Source: Chimaeribacter arupi
GTDB taxonomy: Bacteria; Pseudomonadota; Gammaproteobacteria; Enterobacterales; Enterobacteriaceae
Direction of reading: 5' to 3'
DNA length: 64,000 bases
Assembly (NCBI RefSeq): GCF_002858805.1
Contig: NZ_PJZI01000017.1
Coordinates: forward strand, 1-64,000
The notes under the pieces are model-generated. The model saw only the letters and a program-made list of their open reading frames with translations, had not been told where the DNA came from and made no database searches. Below are positions 18,521 to 26,982 of the stretch, piece after piece (position 1 is the stretch's first letter; every line of letters begins with the position of its first letter). Both the position numbers and the translations under genes were made by a program.

Positions 18521-19218
18521 GATTCTTTCCTCCCGGCGACATCCTCAATCGCCGCAAGGATGTTGGAATAGGCCCCGCAACGGCAGATATTGCCGCTCAT
18601 GCGCTCCCGGATTTCATCAGGCGTGAGGGGCGGGGGCGAAACCAGATCAAGCGTGACGTGGCTGGGAATGCCCATTTCGATCTCTTTGAGTACTGCCACC
18701 GAGGAGCAAATCTGGCCGGGGGTGCAGTAACCGCACTGATACCCGTCATGCTTTACAAACGCGGCCTGCATGGGGTGCAGGTTTTCCGGCGTGCCGAGGC
18801 CTTCAATGGTGGTGACCTCCGCGTCCTGATGCATCACCGCCAGGGTCAGGCAGGAATTAATCCGGCGACCGTCCACGATGACCGTACAGGCCCCGCACTG
18901 GCCGTGGTCACACCCTTTTTTGGTGCCGGTAAGGTGCAGGTGTTCGCGCAGCGCATCCAGTAACGTGGTCCGCGTATCCACGTTGAGCTGCCGGATCTCG
19001 CCGTTAACCTTCATTTTCAGGTCAGACATGGCAGGCGGTGGGGTGTCGGGGAGTTCGCGGGCGCTCAGCATGGTGGAAGAGGAGACCGCCGCCACCGCCA
19101 CGGTGGCAGTACCCGCCTTCAGCAGTTCGCGCCTCGTCAGACAAAAGTGCGCTTTTTGGCTGCCGTCACCTGGCTCATCGTGATGTTCCTTATTAACCTT
19201 CTTATCGTGGTTGCTCAT
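18517..19218 (-). CDS. paoA: Aldehyde oxidoreductase 2Fe-2S subunit, PaoA-like, Tat-exported
   Basis: The 233-residue iron-sulfur subunit. It has a twin-arginine signal ([18 protein letters not shown], Arg 29-30) that would carry the folded complex to the periplasm. Two 2Fe-2S motifs follow: [15 protein letters not shown] for the plant-type cluster, and [11 protein letters not shown] with [10 protein letters not shown] for the second. It is the first gene of the paoABC operon, with a CGGAG ribosome site. Confidence 0.92.
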   Translation of the reverse strand: MSNHDKKVNKEHHDEPGDGSQKAHFCLTRRELLKAGTATVAVAAVSSSTMLSARELPDTPPPAMSDLKMKVNGEIRQLNVDTRTTLLDALREHLHLTGTKKGCDHGQCGACTVIVDGRRINSCLTLAVMHQDAEVTTIEGLGTPENLHPMQAAFVKHDGYQCGYCTPGQICSSVAVLKEIEMGIPSHVTLDLVSPPPLTPDEIRERMSGNICRCGAYSNILAAIEDVAGRKES

Positions 19219-19763
19219 GCCAGATCTCCGGGATGCTGAAAGGTGAACCAGGGAACAGTCGACGCTTTCTGTTATGACAAGGGGGAATAGTCAGTCCTAA
19301 CTTTTGAATATAGCTGTTCCCGGCCGCTTCTTTACCCGGCGATACCGAATGCTGTAATGAGTAATATTCATCAATCAGGTGATAGGCGGCGCTTTTTGAG
19401 GTGAGTGCGCGGGTGATCGTGTTTATGAGCGGGTTGTTTTTCTGCCGCGAGGCCACCGCATGTTGGAAGCCGCAGGTGCACAGCTCCCCAATGCCGACAT
19501 GAAAACATGCGCAATGCGCCTGCTGATTTTAAAGAGAATTATGCAAACTGCGTCGATGCCTGAAGTCATACTTATTAAAGCAATGATCACGCTGTGCCTG
19601 ACCCGTTGGTGACAATAACTTTTTAATACGTATTACATCATACTTCATAAATATGACTTCATACTTAATGCCTGAGCGGTGATAAATCCGGGCAATGCGC
19701 AGTGTGGGGTAGCCTCGCTATAAGGCGCGCCCGGCAGTACCGGCGCACGCCACAATGCGGCTG
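19219..19763. other. Non-coding region upstream of paoA
   Basis: This 545-bp gap must contain the paoABC promoter. It also carries TATGAAGT-type repeats near 19561-19663 that match the partition-locus repeats 36 kb away. Short open frames here (84 codons minus, 50 codons plus) have no support. Confidence 0.45.
19561..19663. repeat. TATGAAGT/ACTTCATA repeats, cluster A
   Basis: Exact ACTTCATA copies lie at 19642-19649 and 19656-19663, 14 bp apart, with a related TGAAGTCATACTT at 19561-19573. The surrounding DNA is AT-rich. The same 8-mer marks both sides of parA/parG and two other sites. Confidence 0.55.
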
Positions 19764-20201
19764 TTACGGCTTACCGTGATACCCATCCCAATAGGTCGCG
19801 ATCGCCCCCTCCAGCAGCAGCTTGCTGCGTTTCTCTGGCTGATCTGCCTCGTATTCGTGGTTAATAAAAGCGCTTTTCTGCGTAACGGGAATGAACGGCC
19901 CCTCTTGGTCCGTGGCACCGTCCTGAGCCTGGGTAAAACTTGCCACACGCTGCTGTGCCTGCTCTGCCGTCAGGCCGGCCACCCGGTCTTGTTTCCCGAG
20001 GTCGTAAAATTGGCTAAGGAACTTTTCCATCCGCCGGGCATTGTCCGTCGTTAATGGCTGGGTGTTCGGATCAAAATGGAGGCCGGCTAACTGATAAGCC
20101 ATATGGCGTGCATGTTGACTGACGCTGGTTTGTGGCCCTGAACAGGCCGAGAGCAGTAACACACCCACCAGCACCGACGGAAGGAGAGGTTTTGGCATCA
20201 T
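19764..20201 (-). CDS. Exc2-like lipoprotein
   Basis: A lipoprotein of 145 residues: signal peptide with lipobox LLLSACSG (lipidated Cys at about 20) and a mature domain LHFDPNTQPLTTDNARRMEKF. It resembles Exc2-family lipoproteins (entry-exclusion type, named from ColE1). The family call is from memory of its appearance and is moderate; lipoprotein status is clear. It would be anchored in the periplasm-facing membrane leaflet. Confidence 0.65.
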   Translation of the reverse strand: MMPKPLLPSVLVGVLLLSACSGPQTSVSQHARHMAYQLAGLHFDPNTQPLTTDNARRMEKFLSQFYDLGKQDRVAGLTAEQAQQRVASFTQAQDGATDQEGPFIPVTQKSAFINHEYEADQPEKRSKLLLEGAIATYWDGYHGKP

Positions 20202-20407
20202 TTAATATATATCCCTATAAAAATGTGTGCCGGAATATACAGGTAAGGGGTAACCGCAGTAAATCGATAAGATTTCTCTCTCAGGGCGCAGCGATTGCCG
20301 GGCGCTTTTTGAACGTCTCAGACAGCGCGCCCGCCATATCAGAGAACCACACTGTTCAGGCTTATGCCAGTGACCCTGACCAAATAAGCCATCAGCTACT
20401 GTCGAAA

Positions 20408-20429
20408 GCGCCCCCCAGGCGCGTTTTTT
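20408..20429 (+). terminator. Rho-independent terminator with no obvious upstream gene
   Basis: GCGCC pairs with GGCGC around a 5-nt loop, followed by G and six T residues, on the plus strand. No plus-strand gene precedes it in the 327-bp gap, so it either insulates the GH43 promoter from read-through or ends an unannotated short transcript. Confidence 0.6.
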
Positions 20430-20477
20430 GTGTCTGAACATTATCTAATGCTATGTTATATAAAGCATTTTTTCTCA

Positions 20478-20493
20478 TGGTCTGGATATTGCA
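20478..20493 (+). promoter_or_regulatory. Sigma-54 promoter of the GH43/HAD operon
   Basis: TGGTCTGGATATTGCA matches the -24/-12 pattern (TGG, correct spacing, TTGCA) with deviations in the CAC part. It lies 35 bp upstream of the GH43 start. A GTGTCT motif at 20430-20435 could be an activator half site. Confidence 0.65.
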
Positions 20494-20528
20494 CGGATTT
20501 AAACAGTTGATAATAGAAGGACACCCCC

Positions 20529-22043
20529 ATGCCGCTGCTTTACCAGAATCCTGTCATCCATTCTGATTACGCCGATCCCGATGTTATTCGCACCGGCGAT
20601 GATTTCTGGATGGTTGCGTCCAGTTTCCACCAACTGCCGGGTTTACCGCTTCTCCACTCACGCGATCTTATTCACTGGCAGCTTGTTAATCATATTGTGA
20701 AGCGTCTGCCTTCGCCGGAATACGATACGCCCCAGCCGGGGAAAGGTATCTGGGCACCCAGTATTCGCTACCATGATGGGCTATTTTGGGTTTTTTACAG
20801 TTTGCCGGACAACGGCATTTATGTGACTCAGGCGCGTGATCCGCTGGGCGACTGGAGTGAACCGCATTGCCTGGCGGCAGAGCCAGGTTGGATTGATCCA
20901 TGCCCATTCTGGGATGACGATGGCCGGGCGTGGCTGGTGCATGCTTTTGCCTTCAGCCGCAGCGGTGTGAAAAATAAACTTCAGCTGCTGGAAATGACGC
21001 CGGATGCCCGCCGTTTGTTAGACGGTGGCTGTATTATTTTCGACGGTACGTTATCGCATCCAACCCTGGAGGGGCCGAAGCTGTATAAGCGTGAAGGCGA
21101 ATATTGGTTATTTGCTCCGGCGGGCGGCGTGAAGCGCGGCTGGCAAACGGTGATGCGTTCGCCGACGCTGCTCGGCCCGTGGCACAGTCGTGACGTTTTG
21201 CATCAGGGCCGCTCGGCGGTGAATGGACCACATCAGGGTGCTTGGGTGGAGCTGAAAAACGGTGAGAGCTGGTTTTTCCACTTTCAGGATAAGGGGGTTT
21301 ACGGGCGTATTATTCATCTTCAGCCGCTGCGCTGGATGGCGGATGGGTGGCCGCAGATTGGCGAGCCGTTGGATCACGACGGCACGGGTCAGCCGGTGTT
21401 CAGCCATAAGCTGCCTGCGCTGCCGCTTTCGCCCTGTCGTCTACAAACCAGCGATGATTTTGCAGAGGGGAGGCCTGGGCTACAGTGGCAATGGCAGGCA
21501 AATCCGCAGCCGTCCTGGCTGGCCACTCATCAAAATGGGCTGGCGCTATCGTGCGTGCCAACGTTGGAAAGCACATCGCTTTACCATCTCCCACAACTCC
21601 TTCTCCAGTTGTTTCCTGCGGAACGTTTTTCCGTGCGTACCACGGTGTCACTGACCGAAGGGCAAAATGGGGATGAGGCGGGCGTGATGGTGTATGGCCA
21701 ACGTTTTGCCGCTCTGCGCGTGGTCAGGGAAGCGCACGGCGTGCAACTCTATTTCAGCAATGGATGGGTTGACGATCGCGGTGAATGGCATCATGGCGCA
21801 TTACCCATCACGACGCTGGAAGGCGGAACCTCCGTAAATCTTGGTTTTGATGTGGGGTATGACGGTATCGTTCATTTTGGTTATGGCGCAGTCGAGGGAG
21901 AGTGGCAGAGCGTGGTGCCGGCGTTCTCAGCGGGGGCTGGAAAATGGATTGGTGCGCGCATGGGCATTTATGCGCGGGGCCGCCATGAAGGCCAGAACGG
22001 CTGTGCGAAATTTGCCGCTTTTACCGTCGCCATAAAACAGTAA
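20529..22043 (+). CDS. Glycoside hydrolase family 43 (beta-xylosidase/arabinofuranosidase type)
   Basis: A protein of 504 residues with an N-terminal five-bladed propeller and a C-terminal beta-sandwich. The propeller begins NPVIHSDYADPDVIR; Asp 16 in ADPD is the expected catalytic base. WIDPCPFWDDDGRAW would supply the pKa-modulating Asp, and LEGPKLYKR the general acid Glu. It would remove xylose or arabinose from plant oligosaccharides. No signal peptide is present, so it acts in the cytoplasm on imported oligomers. It is cotranscribed with the HAD gene. Confidence 0.85.
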   Translation: MPLLYQNPVIHSDYADPDVIRTGDDFWMVASSFHQLPGLPLLHSRDLIHWQLVNHIVKRLPSPEYDTPQPGKGIWAPSIRYHDGLFWVFYSLPDNGIYVTQARDPLGDWSEPHCLAAEPGWIDPCPFWDDDGRAWLVHAFAFSRSGVKNKLQLLEMTPDARRLLDGGCIIFDGTLSHPTLEGPKLYKREGEYWLFAPAGGVKRGWQTVMRSPTLLGPWHSRDVLHQGRSAVNGPHQGAWVELKNGESWFFHFQDKGVYGRIIHLQPLRWMADGWPQIGEPLDHDGTGQPVFSHKLPALPLSPCRLQTSDDFAEGRPGLQWQWQANPQPSWLATHQNGLALSCVPTLESTSLYHLPQLLLQLFPAERFSVRTTVSLTEGQNGDEAGVMVYGQRFAALRVVREAHGVQLYFSNGWVDDRGEWHHGALPITTLEGGTSVNLGFDVGYDGIVHFGYGAVEGEWQSVVPAFSAGAGKWIGARMGIYARGRHEGQNGCAKFAAFTVAIKQ

Positions 22044-22056
22044 CGTGGGGACGAAG

Positions 22057-22857
22057 ATGTATAAGCTCGTGGTACTCGATCTGGATGGTACGCTGCTCAC
22101 CACCGATAAAAAGATAACGGACAGAACGAAAAAGGTTATTTGGCATCTGGCTGCGCAGGGCGTAATTATTGCCCTGGCTTCCGGTAGGACGATGTCGGGC
22201 ATCCGGGGCGTTATTGATGAACTGTCTCTGAAGAGTGAAAGTTTATATGTTATCGCCTGTAATGGTGCGCAGGTCTGGAGTGAATCAACGCAACATTTTA
22301 TTGCCAACCAATGTTTATCGGTTGACGATGTCCGTTTTATCCGGCAATGGGGTAGGTTAATCGGAATGGCATGTTACACCCAACACGCGGGTGAACTGGT
22401 GGTGGAAGACAATCCGGATATTCCTCTGAATGCGCGGCACTATAGTCGCCTGGGTATTCATGTTACCACTGACACTTTATTGCTGGATATGCCGGTACCC
22501 AAGGTGATGTTTATTGAAGATCAATTTTCGATAGACTTGCTTGCTCAGCAGGTACCGGCTGACATAATTAAACGGTATCAATGCGTCAGAAGCGAGCCTC
22601 ATTATTATGAGGTGATGGCAATGGGGGTCAATAAAGGAGAGGCATGCCGCATTCTGGCGGCATATCTGGGCATAGCATCCGTTAATATTCTGGCATTGGG
22701 CAATGAACTGAATGATTGTGAAATGCTTCGCTACGCCGGAAAAGGTATTGCCATGGGGAATGCCTCGGAGGTGGTACAACGCTGTGCGGATGATATTACA
22801 GCCAGCAACGATGAAGAGGGGGTGGCGAAAGCCATTACACGTTTCTGTCTTAATTAG
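22057..22857 (+). CDS. Cof-type HAD phosphatase
   Basis: A HAD-superfamily hydrolase of 266 residues. Motif I is VVLDLDGTLL near the N-terminus, motif II is ALASGRTMSGI, and the C-terminal motif is LALGNELNDCEMLRYAGKGIAMGNAS, typical of sugar-phosphate phosphatases of the Cof/YidA group. It follows GH43 by 13 bases, with a GGGGACG ribosome site. It probably dephosphorylates a sugar phosphate made by the PTS pathway. Confidence 0.87.
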   Translation: MYKLVVLDLDGTLLTTDKKITDRTKKVIWHLAAQGVIIALASGRTMSGIRGVIDELSLKSESLYVIACNGAQVWSESTQHFIANQCLSVDDVRFIRQWGRLIGMACYTQHAGELVVEDNPDIPLNARHYSRLGIHVTTDTLLLDMPVPKVMFIEDQFSIDLLAQQVPADIIKRYQCVRSEPHYYEVMAMGVNKGEACRILAAYLGIASVNILALGNELNDCEMLRYAGKGIAMGNASEVVQRCADDITASNDEEGVAKAITRFCLN

Positions 22858-22867
22858 CCATAAGCGC

Positions 22868-22888
22868 AGGGGCAGTCATGCTGCCCCT
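22868..22888. terminator. Bidirectional terminator between HAD and kdgM-like genes
   Basis: AGGGGCAG pairs with CTGCCCCT around a 5-nt loop in the 43-bp space between two convergent genes. Confidence 0.6.
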
Positions 22889-22900
22889 CTGGTTCTGTGA

Positions 22901-23599
22901 TTAATCCAGGTAGTAACGAATACCCAGCCGGAAACGGACCTGATTATCGTGGTTCTGGTCCTGATCGAGCCAGGCCACTTCTGCATAGGGCATCCAGTGT
23001 TTATCCATTCGATAGCGGGCGACAATACTTGGCTCCCAGTGCGTCTTCTGTCCATTAGCCGCGTTGAAATCGTTGGTATTAACGAAGAATTCTGGATTCA
23101 ACTGTAGCCACAGTTTATCGGTCGCCTGATAATTGAGGAACAGGTCAAACTGGTGACTGTCGTTATAATCCATTTTCCCATTATAATCCGGTTCTTTATG
23201 TGTCATATGGTTATAACGATAGCGCGAACTAAAGCTAATCGTCTTGCTTATTTTATAATCCAGACTGACATAGGGGGCTAATTTTGTGCCGTTACTGTCT
23301 ATATCCGTTAAGCCTCCCGGGGTCAGTGACCAACGCGCGTTTAATGGAATCGGGTACCAACCTTCAAATTCCTGAAAGGAACTCTTCATCTGATCAAAAT
23401 CTTGCCCCAGGTCGTACATGGCGGAAGCCAGTACGCCTGCGCCATTATCAAAAATATGGCCCAGGCCAATCTTATATTGGTTTTTTTCTGAAGCGGTAGT
23501 GTGTGCATATCTATTATCAACCCAGGTGGCGGCGGCTATTGCATTTAATGTCAGGCAGGATAATGGTAACCCGATGATCAGTGCGTGTAATTTCTTCAT
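22901..23599 (-). CDS. KdgM-family oligogalacturonate-type porin
   Basis: An outer-membrane protein of 232 residues with a signal peptide (MKKLHALIIGLPLSCLTLNAIAA) and a mature beta-barrel of alternating strands ending FRLGIRYYLD, with the C-terminal aromatic-rich strand typical of KdgM porins. Family members let acidic oligosaccharides such as oligogalacturonides through the outer membrane. I chose ATG 23599 because it gives a clean signal peptide. It has its own sigma-54 promoter, placing it in the PTS/GH88 regulon. Confidence 0.85.
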   Translation of the reverse strand: MKKLHALIIGLPLSCLTLNAIAAATWVDNRYAHTTASEKNQYKIGLGHIFDNGAGVLASAMYDLGQDFDQMKSSFQEFEGWYPIPLNARWSLTPGGLTDIDSNGTKLAPYVSLDYKISKTISFSSRYRYNHMTHKEPDYNGKMDYNDSHQFDLFLNYQATDKLWLQLNPEFFVNTNDFNAANGQKTHWEPSIVARYRMDKHWMPYAEVAWLDQDQNHDNQVRFRLGIRYYLD

Positions 23600-23671
23600 T
23601 TTAATTCCCGTGAGGCGATAAAGTTCTCGATAACACAATCTAGAAAAAGAGATAAGTGTCGTCATTAAAAA

Positions 23672-23687
23672 AGCAAAGAACATGCCA
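23672..23687 (-). promoter_or_regulatory. Sigma-54 promoter of the kdgM-like gene
   Basis: On the minus strand TGGCATGTTCTTTGCT matches the -24/-12 consensus with one change in the -24 element. It lies about 73 bp upstream of the porin start. Clear AGTGTCT activator sites were not found above it, although a weak AAACACTAA lies near 23793-23801. Confidence 0.7.
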
Positions 23688-23812
23688 GAAATTAAAATTC
23701 ATAAATAACAAAGCATTACTCATCATGCTTAAACATAAAATATAAACTGTCGACAATAAATAAGAAATTTAATACTCAGCATTGATTTTATAAACACTAA
23801 CTGCGATGGGCA

Positions 23813-24778
23813 TCACAGTCCGTGTGATATATCAAACAGTAAAGGCTGGCCCGTTAACCAGCGTTGAAATTCATCAATAACACAATTTGCCAGACGGCGG
23901 GTTTCATTATTTAGTGCTCCGGCAATGTGGCTGGTTAATTGTACGTTGGGAAGCGTATAAAGGGCGGAGTCCGCTTCAGGCGGCTCCGGTTTGGTCACAT
24001 CGAGCAGAGCCGTCAGGTCGGGCCGCTCTTTCAACACCTGAATCAGTTCGGATTCGTTTACCTGTCGTCCACGGCCAGTATTAATAAATACGGCCCCCTG
24101 GCGCATGCGGCGAAAAAGATCGCCATTCAGTACACCAATATTATCTTCGCGGTTAGGCAAGTGGTTGCTGATGACCCAGCTGCTGGCAAACGCATCTTCC
24201 AGTGAAAGGGTGCGCTTTTCGGGGCGTGACGGTACGACGACAACGTCCAGGCAGAAAGGGTGCAGCAGTTTTTGTAATTCCTGAGAAATAGCGCCGGCGC
24301 CAATCAGCGCTACCTGTTCCTGGTAATTACCGGGTGCAAAATGATGGTTTGCCAATGCTGAAAAATGCTCGGGGCCGCAATATTCCCGTTGATTGCGAAA
24401 ATAGCCCTTACAGCCCAATAAGATTTGCGCCAGGCAAAATTCAGCCACCGGAATGGCATTGGCGCGCCAGGCGCTGACCACTTTTATACCGCGCGCGAGA
24501 TAGGGGGCCGAGAAGTAATCGGTCGCACCAGCGGCATAAAAAATCACTTTTAAGTGCGGTAAACGATCCAGTTGCGCCTCATTGAGCGTAAACATCCCCC
24601 AGGTTGAAAAAAGAAACTCAACCTCGGCCAGTTCGCCAAGATGGTGGTCAATATTGTCCGGGGTGAGTAACGTTGGGCAGAGATTGCAGCGTGCAGAGAT
24701 TTCAGCGAGATGAAACGGTTGATAAACGTGATGGAACTTCTCCGGCTGAGCAGAGAGCAGGGCAGCATGCCAGGCCAT
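23813..24778 (-). CDS. D-isomer-specific 2-hydroxyacid dehydrogenase family protein
   Basis: A dehydrogenase of 321 residues. The nucleotide-binding motif is ALIGAGAISQELQ, the FINTGRGRQVNESEL segment carries the catalytic Arg region, and LTSHIAG the catalytic His. It is last in the PTS operon, 47 bases after EIID, and presumably reduces or oxidises a keto/hydroxy acid from the imported uronate-containing sugar. The start at 24778 follows GGAG; a longer start at 24793 is possible. Confidence 0.82.
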   Translation of the reverse strand: MAWHAALLSAQPEKFHHVYQPFHLAEISARCNLCPTLLTPDNIDHHLGELAEVEFLFSTWGMFTLNEAQLDRLPHLKVIFYAAGATDYFSAPYLARGIKVVSAWRANAIPVAEFCLAQILLGCKGYFRNQREYCGPEHFSALANHHFAPGNYQEQVALIGAGAISQELQKLLHPFCLDVVVVPSRPEKRTLSLEDAFASSWVISNHLPNREDNIGVLNGDLFRRMRQGAVFINTGRGRQVNESELIQVLKERPDLTALLDVTKPEPPEADSALYTLPNVQLTSHIAGALNNETRRLANCVIDEFQRWLTGQPLLFDISHGL

Positions 24779-24825
24779 ATACACTCCAGGCAAGGGCGCC
24801 CTGATACCAGGACGCCCTGCAACGA

Positions 24826-25668
24826 TTAGACTATGCCAACGGCCGCGGCAGCGAATCCGAGCACAATAAGCAGAATTAATACTCTGTTAGGGCTGACTTT
24901 TTTATTCAGCAACTTCAGGCAGCCAAGCACCAGCAGCAGCGGAATGAGCCCGACGCAGATTTTGTCGAGAATGTCCTGCAGTATGAACGGTTGGCCGGCG
25001 ATGGTGGTTTTAAAGGTGGTGGTAAATTTCACCATGCTGGCGCTCATCGCGCCCACCATCATCAGGCCCATTATCGCCGAGGCTTTGGTGATGCAGGAGA
25101 GCAGCCCCGACTGTGTCGCCTCCGCAATGTACTTCGAACCCAGGCGGTAACCCATAACCCCGCCGTAATAGCGCAGCAGGTAACTAGGAACGTTGTAAAT
25201 CAGCAGGAACAGCAGCGGCCCCAGCAGATTCCCCTGCGAAGCAAGACCGATGGCGATACCAGTGGCAATAATGCGCAGCACACCATAGAAGAACGAGTCG
25301 CCGACTCCGGCAAAGGGCCCCATCAGCGCCACTTTGATCCCGTTGATGCTGGAGGTGTCAAAGTTAGGGTTTGCGGCGTTTTCTTCCTCCATCGACAGCG
25401 TCAAACCCATGATGAAGGGTGCCAGATGCTGGTTGGTGTTGAAGAATTGGCTATTGCGCTTCAGCGACTCCAGGTAACGGTGCGGATCGCCGGCGTAGAT
25501 TTTCTTCAGCATAGGTGCCAGCGCCCAGCCGTAGCTCAAGCCTTCCATCCGGGTAAAGTTCATCGAACCCAGCAGCGGGAACTGGCGGATAAACAGCTGA
25601 CGAAACAGTTTTTTCTCGCTTTTTTCATCGCTATACGCAACGACATCTTTGTTTTGGATATCAGTCAT
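24826..25668 (-). CDS. Mannose-family PTS component EIID
   Basis: An integral membrane component of 280 residues with the family stretches FNTNQHLAPFIMGLTLSMEEE and ALMGPFAGVGDSFFYGVLRII. With EIIC it forms the sugar channel of a Man-type PTS (TC 4.A.6). I start at ATG 25668, where it overlaps the EIIC end by a few bases; an ATG at 25680 is an alternative. Confidence 0.9.
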   Translation of the reverse strand: MTDIQNKDVVAYSDEKSEKKLFRQLFIRQFPLLGSMNFTRMEGLSYGWALAPMLKKIYAGDPHRYLESLKRNSQFFNTNQHLAPFIMGLTLSMEEENAANPNFDTSSINGIKVALMGPFAGVGDSFFYGVLRIIATGIAIGLASQGNLLGPLLFLLIYNVPSYLLRYYGGVMGYRLGSKYIAEATQSGLLSCITKASAIMGLMMVGAMSASMVKFTTTFKTTIAGQPFILQDILDKICVGLIPLLLVLGCLKLLNKKVSPNRVLILLIVLGFAAAAVGIV

Positions 25669-26461
25669 TGAAGAACCCATCCTTATCATCAACCGACGCA
25701 GACGTGGCGGTGGCGGTTTGTTTGTTCGCTTTAAGCTGATTGAATTCGTTGAAGCACAGGTAGATCGCAATAGACGCCGCGATAATGGCGATGCCCATGA
25801 TAGGCAGTTGCAGGTAGGCGGCCATCGCAAAGCCGATAAAGAAGAACGCGGCGATATTTCGGTTCCACAAGGCTTTCAACAGGATGGCAAAGCCCAGCGC
25901 AGGCAGAATGCCACCAACGGCGGTCATCCCGCGCATGACCGTGCCAGGAATGCTCTCTACCAGGCTGCGGATCACATCGGTACCGAACAGCACCCCGAAG
26001 AAGGCAATGAGCGCAAATGGCACGCCGTAGAAGAAGGTCATCCCTAACGTCAGCCCCAACGCCGCGCGATCGTGGCCCTGCTCCAGCAACGCGTCATACT
26101 TCTCGACCAGCGCGGTATAGACCAGCTTCAAAACCTGATAAACAAAAACCGCCAGCAGGCTGATAGGCAGCGCCAGTGCCACGGCGACCGGCGGTTCAGC
26201 ATGCGTGAGGAGGGTAAAGGCGGTGGCCAGTACCGACCCCACAGCCAGATCGGCCGGCACCGAACCGCCGATAGTAATAGTGCCAAGGAATATCAGCTCC
26301 AGCGCGGCGCCGATAATAATGCCCTGTTGCAAATCGCCGAGCACCAGCCCAACCAACGCGCCACAAATGAGCGGGCGTTCGATCAGCGGTTGACCCAGCG
26401 TATGGTCGGCGGTTTTGACCAAAAACATCACCAGCGCGACAAGCAGTGCAGACGTTAACAT
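25661..26461 (-). CDS. Mannose-family PTS component EIIC
   Basis: A membrane protein of 266 residues with repeated hydrophobic helices and the family segment GLVLGDLQQGIIIGAALELIFLG, in which short pieces are diagnostic of Man-type EIIC. It forms the sugar pathway with EIID. It starts 11 bases after the EIIB stop. Confidence 0.9.
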   Translation of the reverse strand: MLTSALLVALVMFLVKTADHTLGQPLIERPLICGALVGLVLGDLQQGIIIGAALELIFLGTITIGGSVPADLAVGSVLATAFTLLTHAEPPVAVALALPISLLAVFVYQVLKLVYTALVEKYDALLEQGHDRAALGLTLGMTFFYGVPFALIAFFGVLFGTDVIRSLVESIPGTVMRGMTAVGGILPALGFAILLKALWNRNIAAFFFIGFAMAAYLQLPIMGIAIIAASIAIYLCFNEFNQLKANKQTATATSASVDDKDGFFND

Positions 26462-26472
26462 AGCGACCTCGT

Positions 26473-26970
26473 TTAGCTAGCAGCGTTATCCAGCATCTCA
26501 ATCAGGTTTTTTACCGGATGAGATGGCAGTACCTGGTATTCCACCTTCACGCCGCGCGCGGCGATGGCATGAAAATCAGCAACATCTTCCGGCGTAACGT
26601 ATACGGTGTCGCTAATGCGTTTTTTCGCCGCCAGATTGTCGGTAATGCGCCCAAAGTTAGCGACGTTCAGGGTTTTTATGCCCTCAGCTTGTTCAACCAG
26701 ACGGCGCGCGTCGGCGGCATTGTTGACGATCACCATAATTTTCATGGCCCCGGAGCGCGGGTCGTTGAGGATTTCGGCCGCGTCTTTGATTGTCATAATC
26801 GCGCACTTCGCGGTATCGGGGGCCGCCATGCGCAGCGACATTTTCTGCACTTCGTTATCCACGATCTGGTCGTTGGCGACCAGTATACGGTTCACGTCGA
26901 GGTGCTTGGTCCAGACTACGGCGACCTGGCCGTGAATCAGGCGATCGTCAATTCGTACTAAAGAAATCAT
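26473..26970 (-). CDS. Mannose-family PTS component EIIB
   Basis: A cytoplasmic phosphotransfer protein of 165 residues. The phosphorylated His lies in RIDDRLIHGQVAVVW, at about residue 14. It receives phosphate from EIIA and passes it to the sugar during import. Located 12 bases downstream of GH88, in the same operon. Confidence 0.92.
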   Translation of the reverse strand: MISLVRIDDRLIHGQVAVVWTKHLDVNRILVANDQIVDNEVQKMSLRMAAPDTAKCAIMTIKDAAEILNDPRSGAMKIMVIVNNAADARRLVEQAEGIKTLNVANFGRITDNLAAKKRISDTVYVTPEDVADFHAIAARGVKVEYQVLPSHPVKNLIEMLDNAAS

Positions 26971-26982
26971 GTGCAGCTCCAG

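Noticed and set aside
16657-18571. Long plus-strand frames opposite paoB and paoC
   Set aside because: They are antisense shadows of high-GC genes with no domain likeness; the minus-strand Pao proteins have all expected motifs.
19202-19456. 84-codon minus-strand frame overlapping the paoA start
   Set aside because: No family likeness, overlaps the start of a certain gene and would bury the paoA promoter region.
19460-19612. 50-codon plus-strand frame upstream of paoA
   Set aside because: No ribosome site, unusual composition, and it runs through the repeat cluster; no recognisable domain.
20132-20437. 101-codon plus-strand frame ending near the orphan terminator
   Set aside because: It overlaps the lipoprotein gene start on the other strand and has no ribosome site or recognisable sequence.
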